DNA of 64,000 nt from Chryseobacterium populi (GTDB taxonomy: Bacteria; Bacteroidota; Bacteroidia; Flavobacteriales; Weeksellaceae): positions 1 through 64,000 of the forward strand of contig NZ_AKJY01000003.1 in assembly GCF_000282115.1 (NCBI RefSeq). The letters run 5' to 3'. This document shows, in pieces, positions 1 through 8,715 of this stretch. A program made the translations under genes and the position numbers. The notes under the pieces were generated by a model. It saw nothing but the letters and a program-made list of their open reading frames with translations. It was not told the origin of the DNA and did not search any database. Positions within the stretch are counted from its first letter, which is position 1, and every line of letters starts with the position of its first letter.

Positions 1-21
1 TTTCCTTTCTTTTTGAGCATA

Positions 22-50
22 AAAAAAAGACTGTCTCACTTTTGAGACAG
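22..50 (-). terminator. Rho-independent terminator of the T9SS protein gene
   Basis: An 8-bp perfect stem (31-38 with 43-50, CTGTCTCA/TGAGACAG) with a 4-nt loop is followed, reading the minus strand, by a run of eight T at 22-29. It lies about 30 bases past the stop codon at 82. This is a textbook intrinsic terminator. Confidence 0.85.
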
Positions 51-81
51 CCTCTTCTTATTTTTAAAACTGTGGTTGATG

Positions 82-1452
82 TTATTTTTTGATAATTTTT
101 TTACTAAGATAATCTCCATTTTCTAAATGTACATTAATAAAATACACTCCGGCAGGAACATGGGTAAGATCTGCTTGCCGGTCATTATTTTTAATCGTTA
201 CTAACTGCCCCGCAGTATTGATAACTTCTACTGATCTTATTTTTCCTCCTTTCAGATAAATGTTACCGTTTGTAGGGTTGGGATAAATTTCAATATCTTC
301 TTTTTGAGTATTGGTGACGGATAGTGCTGATAATGAAATTCTTTTAACTTTTGTGCCATTTTGAGAATAGGCGAGGACCAAATGATTATTTGCCGGATCT
401 ATTGCTAAATCGTTATAAGTAGCAGCTCCGTCAGAAACAAAATCCCCACCAACTTTTGTCCAGATTCCTGAAGCCGAATTATATCTGTAAACAGTATTTT
501 GAGTATTATTAGCGCTTGAACTGTCCCAGATACTGGCAACTACATATGGAGTACCGTCTGATGAGACTGTAATGGCAGTATGGTTTACAACCGTATCGGA
601 GAAGTTGGGAGCTCCAACCTGTATCCAATTGGTACCATCAAATTTTTTAACATTCAGTTTTCTTCCTTCTGCAGTACTCGATACATATACCACATACGGA
701 TTATTGTTCCCGTCCAAAGCAATATCGGAAAATGAAAAATCAGAAGAATATCCGTTTCCTACAATGCTTCCTCCCACCAGGGTCCAGGGATCAGAGCCCG
801 ATGCGTCTGCATTTATTCGATAAACCTTTACACCGCCGGAGATCTGACAAGTATAGATATTATTGTCGGAACCGATCACCATTTCTGCAAAAGTTGTTCC
901 GCCTGCAAATCCTGCGGTACCTACCTGTTCCCAGGCTCCATTCACGTATTTTCTTACGGTTCCTGATCCGTCAGAGCTGTATGCATAAATTACATTGGAA
1001 GGAGAAACTGCCGTTGCCTGATAATTTATTCCCGTATTGGTTACATTAGGTAATTGAGACCATGTTCCCGAGCTGAATTTCCTGACCTCCATGCCGGTAC
1101 CGGGATATCCGATCTGATTGCTGTAATATACATTCCCTGACCCATCAATACACAACGAATTGAATGTTGCCGTTCCTGAAGTGATTCCGGCAGAGCCTCC
1201 AAGGTAAGACCAGGAAGCTCCGTCAAACTTCTGTACTGAACCTTTTGCTACGGAAACGTCATAATAAGACAGATAATAATTTCCAATACCATCAGTCGTT
1301 AAATTATTATAACTGGAATTACCTGCTGAAACATTAACGGGTAGACCTACATTTTCCCATTGTTGTGCATTTACAGTAAAAATATTCAATGCCACTCCGC
1401 ATACCACAAGTGTTTTCCTGAATTTCAAAAAAGAGTTTTTTGTCATAATCAA
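82..1452 (-). CDS. Secreted protein with type IX secretion C-terminal sorting domain
   Basis: A 456-residue exported protein. The N-terminus has a basic stretch and a hydrophobic core ending near VNAQQ, a typical signal peptide. The middle (about 30-375) is made of repeated units such as 'KFDGASW', 'YVNGAWEQVG', 'KKFDGTNWIQVG' and 'NNPYVVY', which suggests a beta-propeller-like fold. The last 75 residues are a type A T9SS sorting domain (EIYPNPTNG, AGVYFINVHLENG, ending SKKIIKK). Such proteins cross the inner membrane by Sec and the outer membrane by T9SS, then are released or anchored at the surface. Substrate or partner is unknown. It appears monocistronic, with a strong terminator downstream. 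A second in-frame ATG two codons later (1446) is an equally good start. Confidence 0.85.
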   Translation of the reverse strand: MIMTKNSFLKFRKTLVVCGVALNIFTVNAQQWENVGLPVNVSAGNSSYNNLTTDGIGNYYLSYYDVSVAKGSVQKFDGASWSYLGGSAGITSGTATFNSLCIDGSGNVYYSNQIGYPGTGMEVRKFSSGTWSQLPNVTNTGINYQATAVSPSNVIYAYSSDGSGTVRKYVNGAWEQVGTAGFAGGTTFAEMVIGSDNNIYTCQISGGVKVYRINADASGSDPWTLVGGSIVGNGYSSDFSFSDIALDGNNNPYVVYVSSTAEGRKLNVKKFDGTNWIQVGAPNFSDTVVNHTAITVSSDGTPYVVASIWDSSSANNTQNTVYRYNSASGIWTKVGGDFVSDGAATYNDLAIDPANNHLVLAYSQNGTKVKRISLSALSVTNTQKEDIEIYPNPTNGNIYLKGGKIRSVEVINTAGQLVTIKNNDRQADLTHVPAGVYFINVHLENGDYLSKKIIKK

Positions 1453-1798
1453 TGATATTTAAGGTTATATAAAAATTTGAAAAATCTTCACATTTAAAAT
1501 GAAATCCCTATTACAATTGCTGTGTTAGGAATTTTCAACAAATTTATCATTACAGACAAAAAATGAAGTATTTTATAGCGTTTTACAAAGGAAATAGCTA
1601 CTCATTTTGTACTTTCAGCATCAAAAGCCTTGTTTTGTAATCATTTTGTTAAATCACAATACTTATTCTTCACTCAGAAAAAATATTTTTTACCATAGAG
1701 CTTTTTATAGTAAGCGGTAAATTTTCAATAAAGTAACCTAATGTAATTTTGCAATAATTATTAGATTTAAGAGAGGGAATTTTAGAAAGAGTACTTTC
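1453..1798. other. AT-rich intergenic region, no gene seen
   Basis: About 350 bases of very AT-rich DNA between the T9SS protein gene and the TPR regulator gene. It must hold the promoter of the T9SS gene (minus strand). A weak dyad AGAAAG/CTTTCT at 1784-1799 sits just past the stop of the upstream regulator gene. I see no open frame with coding character. Confidence 0.5.
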
Positions 1799-3202
1799 TT
1801 ACAGATTATTAATCCACTGATAAATATCTACATTTTGAGGAATCCCAAGTTTTTTTCTGAGCTTGTATTTTTTATTTTGAACGGTACGGGTTTCAATGTA
1901 TGTATATTTTGCAATCTCTTTGGTAGTAAGCTTCATTTTTAAAAGAGCGCAAAATTCTATTTCAGACTGCTGAAGCTCAGGTTTTTTTTTCAGTAATTTA
2001 TCTGAAAAATCAGGAAATGCATTTTCAAAAGAAAAAATAAACGAAGGATCTTTGTTTTGCAGAAGCTCGATAAGATGATTGTAGGTTTTCTGAAGATTCT
2101 GATCAGTAACACGAATTTTCTTATTTCTAACTTTTATAAAAGTGATCATGAGAACAATGATTGATACACCTAATAATATACTCCAAAGTAAAAGATTTTT
2201 TGAAGAAGATTCATCCTCTTCCTTTTTATCTTTATTAATGACTTCCTGTAACGAGTTATATTTGCTTTCTAAAACCTGAAGATCATACTGTTCTATTTTG
2301 TTTTTATAAAAAATGACACTGTCTTTCCTGCCTGTTTTAAGGTATATTTCTTTCAGCGCTTCATAAACATTATTCATATTAAGCTCAATTCCGTTTTTTT
2401 TACTGGCAGTAAGAGCTTTATGAAAATATTTTATAGAATTCGGATAATTTTTTTTTTGTTTGTAGACTTCACCGATGACGGTGTAATTGGTTATCATTGA
2501 CTTGTCCTCAGCAATAGTTGCAGGCTTTATATTAATGGATTTGTTGGCGTAATAATAAGCGGAATCTGAGTTATACTGTATATAAATATTGGATAGATTA
2601 GAGTAGTTCAGATATTGGAAACTGGCAAGTTTTTTTGGGTCTTTAATTTCACTGCCACTTTTTATTTGCTGGTATATTTTTTTTGCAGCACTTTTCGGAT
2701 CATTTTTATCTAAATATACATTTGCAAAACTGTTGAGTACATTGGCTTTTGCATAGAAAATTTTTTCACTTCCCGTTTTGTCTTCCTGCAGAATTTTGTA
2801 TGCAGAATTTAAATAATATATTGCTTTATCATAAAATTTATTGACCGAATACGTTTCTGCCATATAAATATTGGACATTGCCTCAAAATAAGGAATATTA
2901 TATTCATTGGATTTTTTTTGAAGTTTTTCTGATAATATAATGAGGCTATCCATCATATTTTTACTGTAGAAATATCTGCATTTTCTATCAAGCAGTTTTA
3001 ATTCTGAAATAGAGTCCTTTAGTGCTCTTGCATCATAGAGAAGGGAGTCCAGCTGATGGTATGCCTTATCAATATTAGTATTGAAAATTTTTGAGTTGAG
3101 CATGACCTGATTTTTAAACTCTTCCTTTTTGTTTTGGGAATATCCTGTTAGGCTAAAAAATAAACTGAAAAAAGAAAGCAACTGAACAACTTTTTCTGTC
3201 AT
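1799..3202 (-). CDS. Membrane-anchored TPR protein with LuxR-type HTH
   Basis: A 467-residue Bacteroidetes-type regulator. It has an N-terminal signal peptide (hydrophobic stretch ending near TGYSQ) and a helical TPR-like sensory region at about 25-330, including repeats such as 'AIYYLNSAYKIL' and 'SIKYFHKALTAS'. One transmembrane helix follows at about 335-357, then a short linker and a C-terminal helix-turn-helix at about 405-467 (motif TTKEIAKYTYIETRTVQ) resembling the GerE/LuxR fold. The layout puts TPRs in the periplasm and the DNA-binding domain in the cytoplasm. No phosphorylation domain is visible. The signal and target genes are unknown. Confidence 0.85.
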   Translation of the reverse strand: MTEKVVQLLSFFSLFFSLTGYSQNKKEEFKNQVMLNSKIFNTNIDKAYHQLDSLLYDARALKDSISELKLLDRKCRYFYSKNMMDSLIILSEKLQKKSNEYNIPYFEAMSNIYMAETYSVNKFYDKAIYYLNSAYKILQEDKTGSEKIFYAKANVLNSFANVYLDKNDPKSAAKKIYQQIKSGSEIKDPKKLASFQYLNYSNLSNIYIQYNSDSAYYYANKSINIKPATIAEDKSMITNYTVIGEVYKQKKNYPNSIKYFHKALTASKKNGIELNMNNVYEALKEIYLKTGRKDSVIFYKNKIEQYDLQVLESKYNSLQEVINKDKKEEDESSSKNLLLWSILLGVSIIVLMITFIKVRNKKIRVTDQNLQKTYNHLIELLQNKDPSFIFSFENAFPDFSDKLLKKKPELQQSEIEFCALLKMKLTTKEIAKYTYIETRTVQNKKYKLRKKLGIPQNVDIYQWINNL

Positions 3203-3305
3203 CGATTTATTTAGATATTGTATGGTTAAAAGAATAATTTTAAAAGTAAATTTAATGATATTTTTAATTACTTTTTGCCACTTTTAATATTAGCTCTAAA
3301 ATGAC

Positions 3306-3339
3306 AAAACAGCTGTAATACTTCTGTTACAGCTGTTTT
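3306..3339 (-). terminator. Stem-loop terminator of the 166-aa lipoprotein gene
   Basis: A perfect 13-bp inverted repeat (AAAACAGCTGTAA at 3306-3318 and its complement at 3327-3339) with an 8-nt loop sits 30 bases past the stop of the gene ending at 3371. The T tract lies inside the stem arm, so it may work in both directions. Confidence 0.7.
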
Positions 3340-3370
3340 ATCCATTTTATCTGATATTCTTATCTGATCT

Positions 3371-3871
3371 TTATTTTAAAGCTTTCATGACCATGCTGCA
3401 ATCAGCGGCTTCCAGCCTCGGGCCGTCTTTGTAAGTGATTTTCTTTTCATTGGCGTATTTCGATTGTCCGCTTTCTTCTGTATGATCACCGATTCCTTCG
3501 GTTAAAGTATTTCCTTTCTGAATAAAGAAAATATCGCGTTTGCTTTTTGAGCCTTCAGACTCAAACTCGTAAGTCAGCTTCAAGGTATCCCCGGATTTAA
3601 AACCGGTTACATCCCCCTTAGAACTGTCTTTTTCATTATTCTTATAAGACAGCTTTCCGGTAATTGTTCCCAGGTTATCATCAATGCTTGCAAAAACAGA
3701 ATCTTTACCCGCTGCTCCAACATAGCAATATGATTTTGGCCCCAGTGTATCTACCACTGTCTCTGCTACCGCTGGAGAATCTGTTTCAGCTTTTGGGGTC
3801 ACAGTTTCTGTTTTTTTATTACAGTTCATTAGGAAAATAGTGAATGAACTGAGTAAGATCAATTTTTTCAT
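3371..3871 (-). CDS. Putative lipoprotein of unknown function
   Basis: A 166-residue protein starting with a short lipoprotein signal: basic MKK, a hydrophobic stretch and the lipobox-like FLMNC, with Cys near residue 17. A low-complexity Thr/Glu/Pro linker follows. The mature part has beta-rich motifs (SYCYVGAAGKDSVFASI, GTITGKLSYKNNEKDSSKG) that look like a small lipid-anchored beta-barrel or sandwich. It appears to be a single-gene unit with its own terminator. I do not recognise a named family with certainty. Confidence 0.75.
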   Translation of the reverse strand: MKKLILLSSFTIFLMNCNKKTETVTPKAETDSPAVAETVVDTLGPKSYCYVGAAGKDSVFASIDDNLGTITGKLSYKNNEKDSSKGDVTGFKSGDTLKLTYEFESEGSKSKRDIFFIQKGNTLTEGIGDHTEESGQSKYANEKKITYKDGPRLEAADCSMVMKALK

Positions 3872-4105
3872 AATTTTTTGTTAGGGTAAATTCAAATTTC
3901 AATATTGCTAAATTAGTAATACTATTTATATATGAAAGTAAATAAGTTGTAAATAAAAATTTATTTCAACTGTTAAAATTATAATATTGAATATTCCGTT
4001 TTTAATTTATGATAAAATGCTTTTTCTTATTTTTTGAGAATTGCTTAAAAATGAATTTTCTAAGGGTCAATTTTTTGTATTTTTGAGTTAAATGGCTCTT
4101 AAACT

Positions 4106-4972
4106 ATGACGGAACGGATATATAATGCAATAAAAAAATTCCCTCAGGAAAAAATACTGAAAGACAACGGGGTACTGTTGGCCAAATGGAAAATCAATTC
4201 TGCTTCTGCAAGGGAATTTGTTCTGATACAGGAGAATACATTCGTCTTCGTTTTGAAGGGGCACAAAATAATTGTTAAAGATGATGATGAGATAACGGTT
4301 GGAAATAAACAGTTGCTGGTGCTAAAGAAAGGCGTTCATAAGATGACTGAATATTTGGCTGCTGATGGCCAGTTTGAGGCATTAGTTATTTATTTTGATG
4401 ATAGCTTTATCAAATATTTGTCAGATTTCAATAAAGCTGATTGGACACAGCCTTCGTTAAAAGCTGATGATATTCTGTTGCTAGACAGTAACAAAGTGAT
4501 AGATGGTTTTGTTGAGCAATACCTTAATTATATACAGGAAAATATAAATGATTCTGTTGTTTTGAAATTAAAAGTCGCTGAGCTTATTTACCTGCTTTTA
4601 AAAGAACATCCATATGTGAAATCATTTTTTGTTTCTGTTATCCAACAGCATAGTCATTTGAAAAGTATGATGGAAAAACTTTATAAAGAAGATTATACCG
4701 TTAGCCAGCTTGCAGATTTCTCCAACCGAAGCCTTTCTGTTTTTAAAAGAGATTTTACAAAAATATTCAATTGCTCTCCTGGAAAATGGATACTCTCGCG
4801 AAAATTATCTGATGCATGTTTTTATTTGATCAATACAGACAAAAATATATCTGAAATTGCTTATGAATGTGGTTTCGGAAGCTTATCCCGGTTTGATAAA
4901 TCATTTAAAAAAGAATTTAATATGACACCCTCATCTTTTCGCTCTGCCGGAATGGGCCAAATCAGCAAATGA
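4106..4972 (+). CDS. AraC-family transcriptional regulator
   Basis: A 288-residue one-component regulator. Residues 1-165 form a cupin-like sensor region without a signal peptide. Residues about 180-285 hold the two helix-turn-helix units of the AraC/XylS DNA-binding domain, with the family signature near the end (ISEIAYECGFGSLSRFDKSF, then NMTPSSFR). A candidate Bacteroidetes -7 element TATTTTTG lies at 4078-4085, about 20 bases before the start. It is followed 110 bases downstream by an alpha/beta hydrolase gene on the same strand, which is a plausible target. Confidence 0.9.
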   Translation: MTERIYNAIKKFPQEKILKDNGVLLAKWKINSASAREFVLIQENTFVFVLKGHKIIVKDDDEITVGNKQLLVLKKGVHKMTEYLAADGQFEALVIYFDDSFIKYLSDFNKADWTQPSLKADDILLLDSNKVIDGFVEQYLNYIQENINDSVVLKLKVAELIYLLLKEHPYVKSFFVSVIQQHSHLKSMMEKLYKEDYTVSQLADFSNRSLSVFKRDFTKIFNCSPGKWILSRKLSDACFYLINTDKNISEIAYECGFGSLSRFDKSFKKEFNMTPSSFRSAGMGQISK

Positions 4973-5010
4973 TAGGACTTATTGGACAAAGTAGTCTGGC
5001 TGGCTGTCAA

Positions 5011-5018
5011 TATCTTTG
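5011..5018 (+). promoter_or_regulatory. Candidate Bacteroidetes -7 promoter element
   Basis: TATCTTTG matches the TAnnTTTG consensus of the flavobacterial primary sigma factor, 65 bases before the hydrolase start. A TTG upstream at 4982-4984 is somewhat too far (26 nt) for an ideal -33 element, so the call is tentative. Confidence 0.4.
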
Positions 5019-5082
5019 CTTCATAATAAAAAATCAAAGTTTTTATAGATGCTTTGGTGAATGAACAGCAGAAAAAAATACG

Positions 5083-5973
5083 ATGTACAAATACAAAATA
5101 GAAAAGGTATCTTATTTAAGTGAGAGGGAAAAGATTGCAGCATTACAGTATACACCTGAAAAAGAGGATAAATGCCCGGCAATTATTATGGCCCATGGAT
5201 TTGGACTTATCAAAGAAGCTTATATTGATAGGTTTGCAGAAAAATTTGCAGGAATGGGTTTTGTTGTTATTTTATTTGATTATAGAAATTTTGGGGAAAG
5301 CGAAGGGCTGCCGAGACAGGAAGTGAATCCTTTTATGCAGATAGACGACTATAAAAATAGTATTACTTATGCTCAAACTTTAAATCATGTAGATGATGAG
5401 AAAATAGGAATCTGGGGAACAAGTTATTCGGGAGGGCATGCTATTGCAGTAGCAGCTACCGATAGAAGAGTGCAGTGTGTGGTATCTCAGGTACCTACCA
5501 TTAGTGGTTTCCAATCCGGAATAAGGAGAATGCCGGCAGAAAAAACTCCTGTTTATTTAGAAAGTATCAAAAAGGACCGCCGGAACCGTTTTTATGGAAA
5601 AGAGCCAATAATCCGAAAATTAACGGGAGAGGCTGATTCGCTTTATCCAACACCAGATGCAGAAGAATATTATATGGGGGCTGTAAAGTTTTCAAAAACT
5701 TTTCGAAATGAAGTAACCCTGCGAAGTACAGAATACAGCAGGATGTACGAACCGGGTATTTACGTGTCACGGATCAGCCCTGTACCAATATTGTTTATTG
5801 TAGCCCTTAATGATATGGTAACACCCACTGATCTGTGCCTGAAGGCCTATGAAGAAGCATTGCATCCAAAGAAATTGGTAAGTATTCCGGATGGACACTT
5901 CTCACCTTATACGCAACATTTTGATGTTGCATCGGATGCTGCATTACACTGGTTTCGAAAACATTTATACTAA
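5083..5973 (+). CDS. Alpha/beta hydrolase
   Basis: A 296-residue cytoplasmic hydrolase of the alpha/beta fold (dienelactone hydrolase/X-Pro dipeptidyl-peptidase-like group). It shows the oxyanion HG motif (MAHGFG, about 37-41), DYRNFGESEG (66-75), and the nucleophile elbow WGTSYSGGH with Ser114. Candidate acid and base residues are the Asp in VALNDMVTP and the His in PDGHFSPY. The substrate cannot be read from sequence. It is preceded by an AraC-type regulator on the same strand, which may control it. Confidence 0.85.
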   Translation: MYKYKIEKVSYLSEREKIAALQYTPEKEDKCPAIIMAHGFGLIKEAYIDRFAEKFAGMGFVVILFDYRNFGESEGLPRQEVNPFMQIDDYKNSITYAQTLNHVDDEKIGIWGTSYSGGHAIAVAATDRRVQCVVSQVPTISGFQSGIRRMPAEKTPVYLESIKKDRRNRFYGKEPIIRKLTGEADSLYPTPDAEEYYMGAVKFSKTFRNEVTLRSTEYSRMYEPGIYVSRISPVPILFIVALNDMVTPTDLCLKAYEEALHPKKLVSIPDGHFSPYTQHFDVASDAALHWFRKHLY

Positions 5974-5989
5974 AAGCTGCAGGATGAGT

Positions 5990-6541
5990 TTAAACTTTTA
6001 ACATTCCCCGGAAGCCTCTCGCTGCATAATAAGAATCTGCTCCATTGTGATACATAAAAACAGTGTTGTAGCGACGGTCACAGAAGACTGCACCACCAAG
6101 TTCCCTGATATGGGCGGGCGTTTTTATCCAGCTTGAGGTTTTTAAATCGAATTTCCCTAATTCCTGAAGATCACGGTATTGTTCTTCCGTTAAAAGTTCA
6201 ATCCCCATTTCTGAAGCTCTGTCGATCGCATTGCTTTCCGGCTTATTGGCTTTTCTTGAATCCCAGGCCTGATAATCATAGCAAAGACTTCTTCTTTTCG
6301 GGCTTTCGGGAGAGCAGTCGAAGAAGATATATTCATCTGTTTTTTTTTCATAACCGATTACATCTGGCTCGCCTTCAGTTTCTTCCATTTCATTTAATGA
6401 CCAGAGTTTTTCAGGCTGAGCTTCCAGTTTTGACTGAATTTTTGTCCAGTGCAGGTCTTTATGCCGGGTTTTATTTTTTTCAAAACGGGCTTTAAGAATT
6501 GCCAATAACTCTTCGCTTCGTTCTTTTGACAGTTTTTTCAT
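5990..6541 (-). CDS. DUF4256 family protein
   Basis: A 183-residue soluble protein. Its motifs (FFDCSPESPKRRSLCYDYQAW, GIELLTEEQYRDLQ, LGGAVFCDRRYNTVFMYHNGADSYYAARGFRG) are those of the DUF4256 family, which is common in Bacteroidetes and Firmicutes and has no known function. It is first in position of a same-strand run (DUF4256, DoxX, YdeI-like, SRPBCC, ArsR) whose other members are typical small stress-related genes. It converges with the upstream hydrolase, with only 16 bases between the stops. Confidence 0.8.
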   Translation of the reverse strand: MKKLSKERSEELLAILKARFEKNKTRHKDLHWTKIQSKLEAQPEKLWSLNEMEETEGEPDVIGYEKKTDEYIFFDCSPESPKRRSLCYDYQAWDSRKANKPESNAIDRASEMGIELLTEEQYRDLQELGKFDLKTSSWIKTPAHIRELGGAVFCDRRYNTVFMYHNGADSYYAARGFRGMLKV

Positions 6542-6578
6542 ATCGTTAAGATTTAAGGTTAAAATTATTCAAAATTAA

Positions 6579-6968
6579 TTAAATCAATTTTCTGTCGGCC
6601 GGCCTGAAATACCATGAAATAATACTGATCACGAGAAGTAGGAGTGGTGGAAAAGTTTTTCCGATTGTATCCCCTACAAATAAATGGGAGATAACAGCTC
6701 CTGACATAGCAAAGAAAAATCCGGCATAAGCCCATTCCTTTAACAATGGAAGTTTTGGAACTAATGCCACGATAACTCCCAGAATTTTCCAGATGGCAAT
6801 GATGGACATTAAATAGATAGGGTAGCCCAGTTTTGTGAAATTTTCCACTTCGTCTTTATGCTTCATCAATTGTACGATGGCGGTTGAAACCATTCCCAAT
6901 GCCATCCAAAGTGTAAAAATCCAGTAGATAATTTTGTTTCTTTTTTGTGATTTATCCGGTGTTTCCAT
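6579..6968 (-). CDS. DoxX-like membrane protein
   Basis: A 129-residue integral membrane protein with four predicted helices (about 14-34, 50-72, 76-96 and 101-120). The motifs (YWIFTLWMALGM, MSIIAIWKILGVIVALVP, LKEWAYAGFFF) match the DoxX-like group. Family function is poorly defined and has been linked to redox or membrane quinone metabolism. It is 37 bases from the next gene and in a same-strand cluster with YdeI-like and SRPBCC genes, a common Bacteroidetes arrangement. Confidence 0.85.
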   Translation of the reverse strand: METPDKSQKRNKIIYWIFTLWMALGMVSTAIVQLMKHKDEVENFTKLGYPIYLMSIIAIWKILGVIVALVPKLPLLKEWAYAGFFFAMSGAVISHLFVGDTIGKTFPPLLLLVISIISWYFRPADRKLI

Positions 6969-6987
6969 TGTATATTGTTTTTAAGTG

Positions 6988-7566
6988 TTAATCATTTAAT
7001 CCTTTACCTTCAAAGATTTGTGGAATGTGTTTTTCAATTCTCGATTCCCGTGTTTTAGATTGTTTGGCAGAAGAAAAATAGAGCAGGTAAGTCCTTTGTC
7101 TTCCCGGGGTTAAAGATTCAAAAGCCTCTTTTAATTCGTGATTTTTATCCAATTGGTTTTGGAATTCTTCAGGCATATCAAACTCTTTGGTTTCTTTCAT
7201 ATCTACTTTCAGGCCTGCTTTTTCTACTTCAACCGCTTCATAGAGGTAAGTTTTAATAATTTTTTCCAGATCTGCAATTTCTTTGCAATCTGTAAAACGG
7301 ATCTGTCTCGTCGCCTGTACATTTTCAGTCTGCTGAATCAGGATATGGTGAGTGTCATCCAGTAAAGCACCTTTAAAAAACAGGATTGCACAATATTCTT
7401 TAAATCCATGAATTAAGAAAATATTTTTCCCATGATAGGTGTAGCAGGGACATCCCCATTTTAGTTCCTCTTCAAGTCCTGTATCTGCAGCAATTGCTCT
7501 TAATTTTTCAAATTCTTTCTGCCATTGCCTGGCTTTATCAAAAAAGAAATCAACTTTTGGATTCAT
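6988..7566 (-). CDS. YdeI/OmpD-associated (DUF1801-like) protein
   Basis: A 192-residue soluble protein. The N-terminal half has the DUF1801 features (ELKWGCPCYTYHGKNIFLI, CAILFFKGALLDD) and the C-terminal half has the OmdA/YdeI helix (FESLTPGRQRTYLLYFSSAKQSKTRESRIEKHIPQI). Members include YdeI, associated with stress resistance, but the biochemical activity is unknown. It follows a heptamer tandem repeat and precedes the DoxX gene by 19 bases, suggesting co-transcription. Confidence 0.85.
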   Translation of the reverse strand: MNPKVDFFFDKARQWQKEFEKLRAIAADTGLEEELKWGCPCYTYHGKNIFLIHGFKEYCAILFFKGALLDDTHHILIQQTENVQATRQIRFTDCKEIADLEKIIKTYLYEAVEVEKAGLKVDMKETKEFDMPEEFQNQLDKNHELKEAFESLTPGRQRTYLLYFSSAKQSKTRESRIEKHIPQIFEGKGLND

Positions 7567-7573
7567 GTGTTTG

Positions 7574-7614
7574 GGAGTTATGAGTTATGAGTTATGAGTT
7601 ATGAGTTATGAGTT
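7574..7614. repeat. Heptamer tandem repeat (GAGTTAT)n
   Basis: The 7-base unit GAGTTAT (AACTCAT on the other strand) repeats five times plus a partial copy, immediately upstream of the YdeI-like gene. It is followed by a second low-complexity stretch (about 7630-7690) of near repeats such as TCTGATATCTGA, GTCTAATCTAA and TCCGATACCTAA. The number of units is likely to vary among strains. Confidence 0.85.
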
Positions 7615-7681
7615 GCCGGGTTTCGATTTAACTTCTATTATCTAGTGTCTGATATCTGACGTCTAATCTAATATCCGATAC

Positions 7682-8155
7682 CTAATGTCTTATTAATATA
7701 CTGCCCACTTCCTGCAATCTGTTGTGTGCCATATTGAGGCCCTGAGCAAAAGGTAATTTCAGCATCTGATCCCTGGCTTCTACAGATTGGTAAATGGTTT
7801 GGATCGTTATTTTACTGGTTTCATCCGTTAGCTTTTCAAATGTTAAGAAATCAAGCTGAATAGGGAATGGGGTATTTTCCATCTGAAAGGTACGGGTAAT
7901 TTTCTGATCCTGAATTATTTCATGGATACTTCCGTTTGCACGGAATACCACATCTCCCTGTTGGTTTGAGGTTTCAAACTGATAACCGCCGTGTTGTTTA
8001 TTTTCAAGTTTCAGAACTTTTGTTCCCATCCATTGTTCAACAATTTCAGCTTCTGTATACGCTTTGAATAAAAATTCTACGGGCAGATCGAATTCTCTGG
8101 TAATGAATATTTCCTGTTTACCGTCTTCGGCATGAATTTTTGTTTTAAGTTCCAT
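7682..8155 (-). CDS. SRPBCC (AHSA1-like) domain protein
   Basis: A 157-residue START/Bet v1-like protein with the classic AHSA1 N-terminus (ITREFDLPVEFLFKAYTEAEIVEQWMG) and a helix near the C-terminus (MLKLPFAQGLNMAHNRLQEV). The fold binds hydrophobic ligands in a cavity. It lies 60 bases downstream of an ArsR-type repressor gene on the same strand. ArsR plus SRPBCC is a conserved pair in which the repressor probably controls both genes. Confidence 0.9.
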   Translation of the reverse strand: MELKTKIHAEDGKQEIFITREFDLPVEFLFKAYTEAEIVEQWMGTKVLKLENKQHGGYQFETSNQQGDVVFRANGSIHEIIQDQKITRTFQMENTPFPIQLDFLTFEKLTDETSKITIQTIYQSVEARDQMLKLPFAQGLNMAHNRLQEVGSILIRH

Positions 8156-8215
8156 TGTGAGTATATTTAGAGTATTAGTGTGTTTTAGTATTTCTATTGA
8201 TCATCATTGCCCTTA

Positions 8216-8542
8216 TCACTTATTTTTCTTTTGATAAGCTTTCATAACATTTTCTAATGCATTGAACCTGTCGTCCCACATTTTGCGGAAGGGTTCGATA
8301 AAGTCTGCTATTTCTTTCATTTTATTCGGATTAAGGTGGTAAATAATTTCGCGGCCGTTTTGTTCCTGTGTCAATAATTCACACTCCGTCAGGATCTGCA
8401 GATGCTTGGATACTGTAGGTCTTGCCGTATCAAAATTTGAAGCAATAGCCCCTGCAGTCATTGATTGTGCAGCAACCAGAACCAGGATTGATCTTCTGGT
8501 AGGATCGGCTATAGCCTGAAATACATCTCTTCTTAAATTCAT
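8216..8542 (-). CDS. ArsR-family winged-helix repressor
   Basis: A 108-residue winged-helix protein with the ArsR signature ([13 protein letters not shown] at about 11-23, [31 protein letters not shown] at 40-70). It lacks the cysteine pairs of metal-sensing members, so it probably belongs to the non-metal group that travels with SRPBCC genes. The downstream SRPBCC gene is the likely co-regulated partner. A pair of 14-base direct repeats sits just before its start and is the likely operator. Confidence 0.9.
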   Translation of the reverse strand: MNLRRDVFQAIADPTRRSILVLVAAQSMTAGAIASNFDTARPTVSKHLQILTECELLTQEQNGREIIYHLNPNKMKEIADFIEPFRKMWDDRFNALENVMKAYQKKNK

Positions 8543-8544
8543 TG

Positions 8545-8588
8545 TGTAGTTATTTGGCTACAAATATATATGAAGTTATTTGACTACA
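8545..8588 (-). promoter_or_regulatory. Candidate operator: two 14-nt direct repeats with TGTAG/CTACA dyad
   Basis: GTTATTTGGCTACA (8549-8562) and GTTATTTGACTACA (8575-8588) are direct repeats 26 bases apart, just upstream of the ArsR-type start at 8542. The first copy is also part of a TGTAG-N8-CTACA dyad (8545-8562). The placement fits autoregulation. Confidence 0.6.
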
Positions 8589-8715
8589 CAAATGTTTTAT
8601 GATAAATTATTGATTTTAAATAGAAAAACCTCTTGTAATGCTGTACAAGAGATTGAAGTGATCTTGGTTGATAAGATTATTTTATCTTTTTCATCGATTT
8701 TAGTGTAGGAAATAA

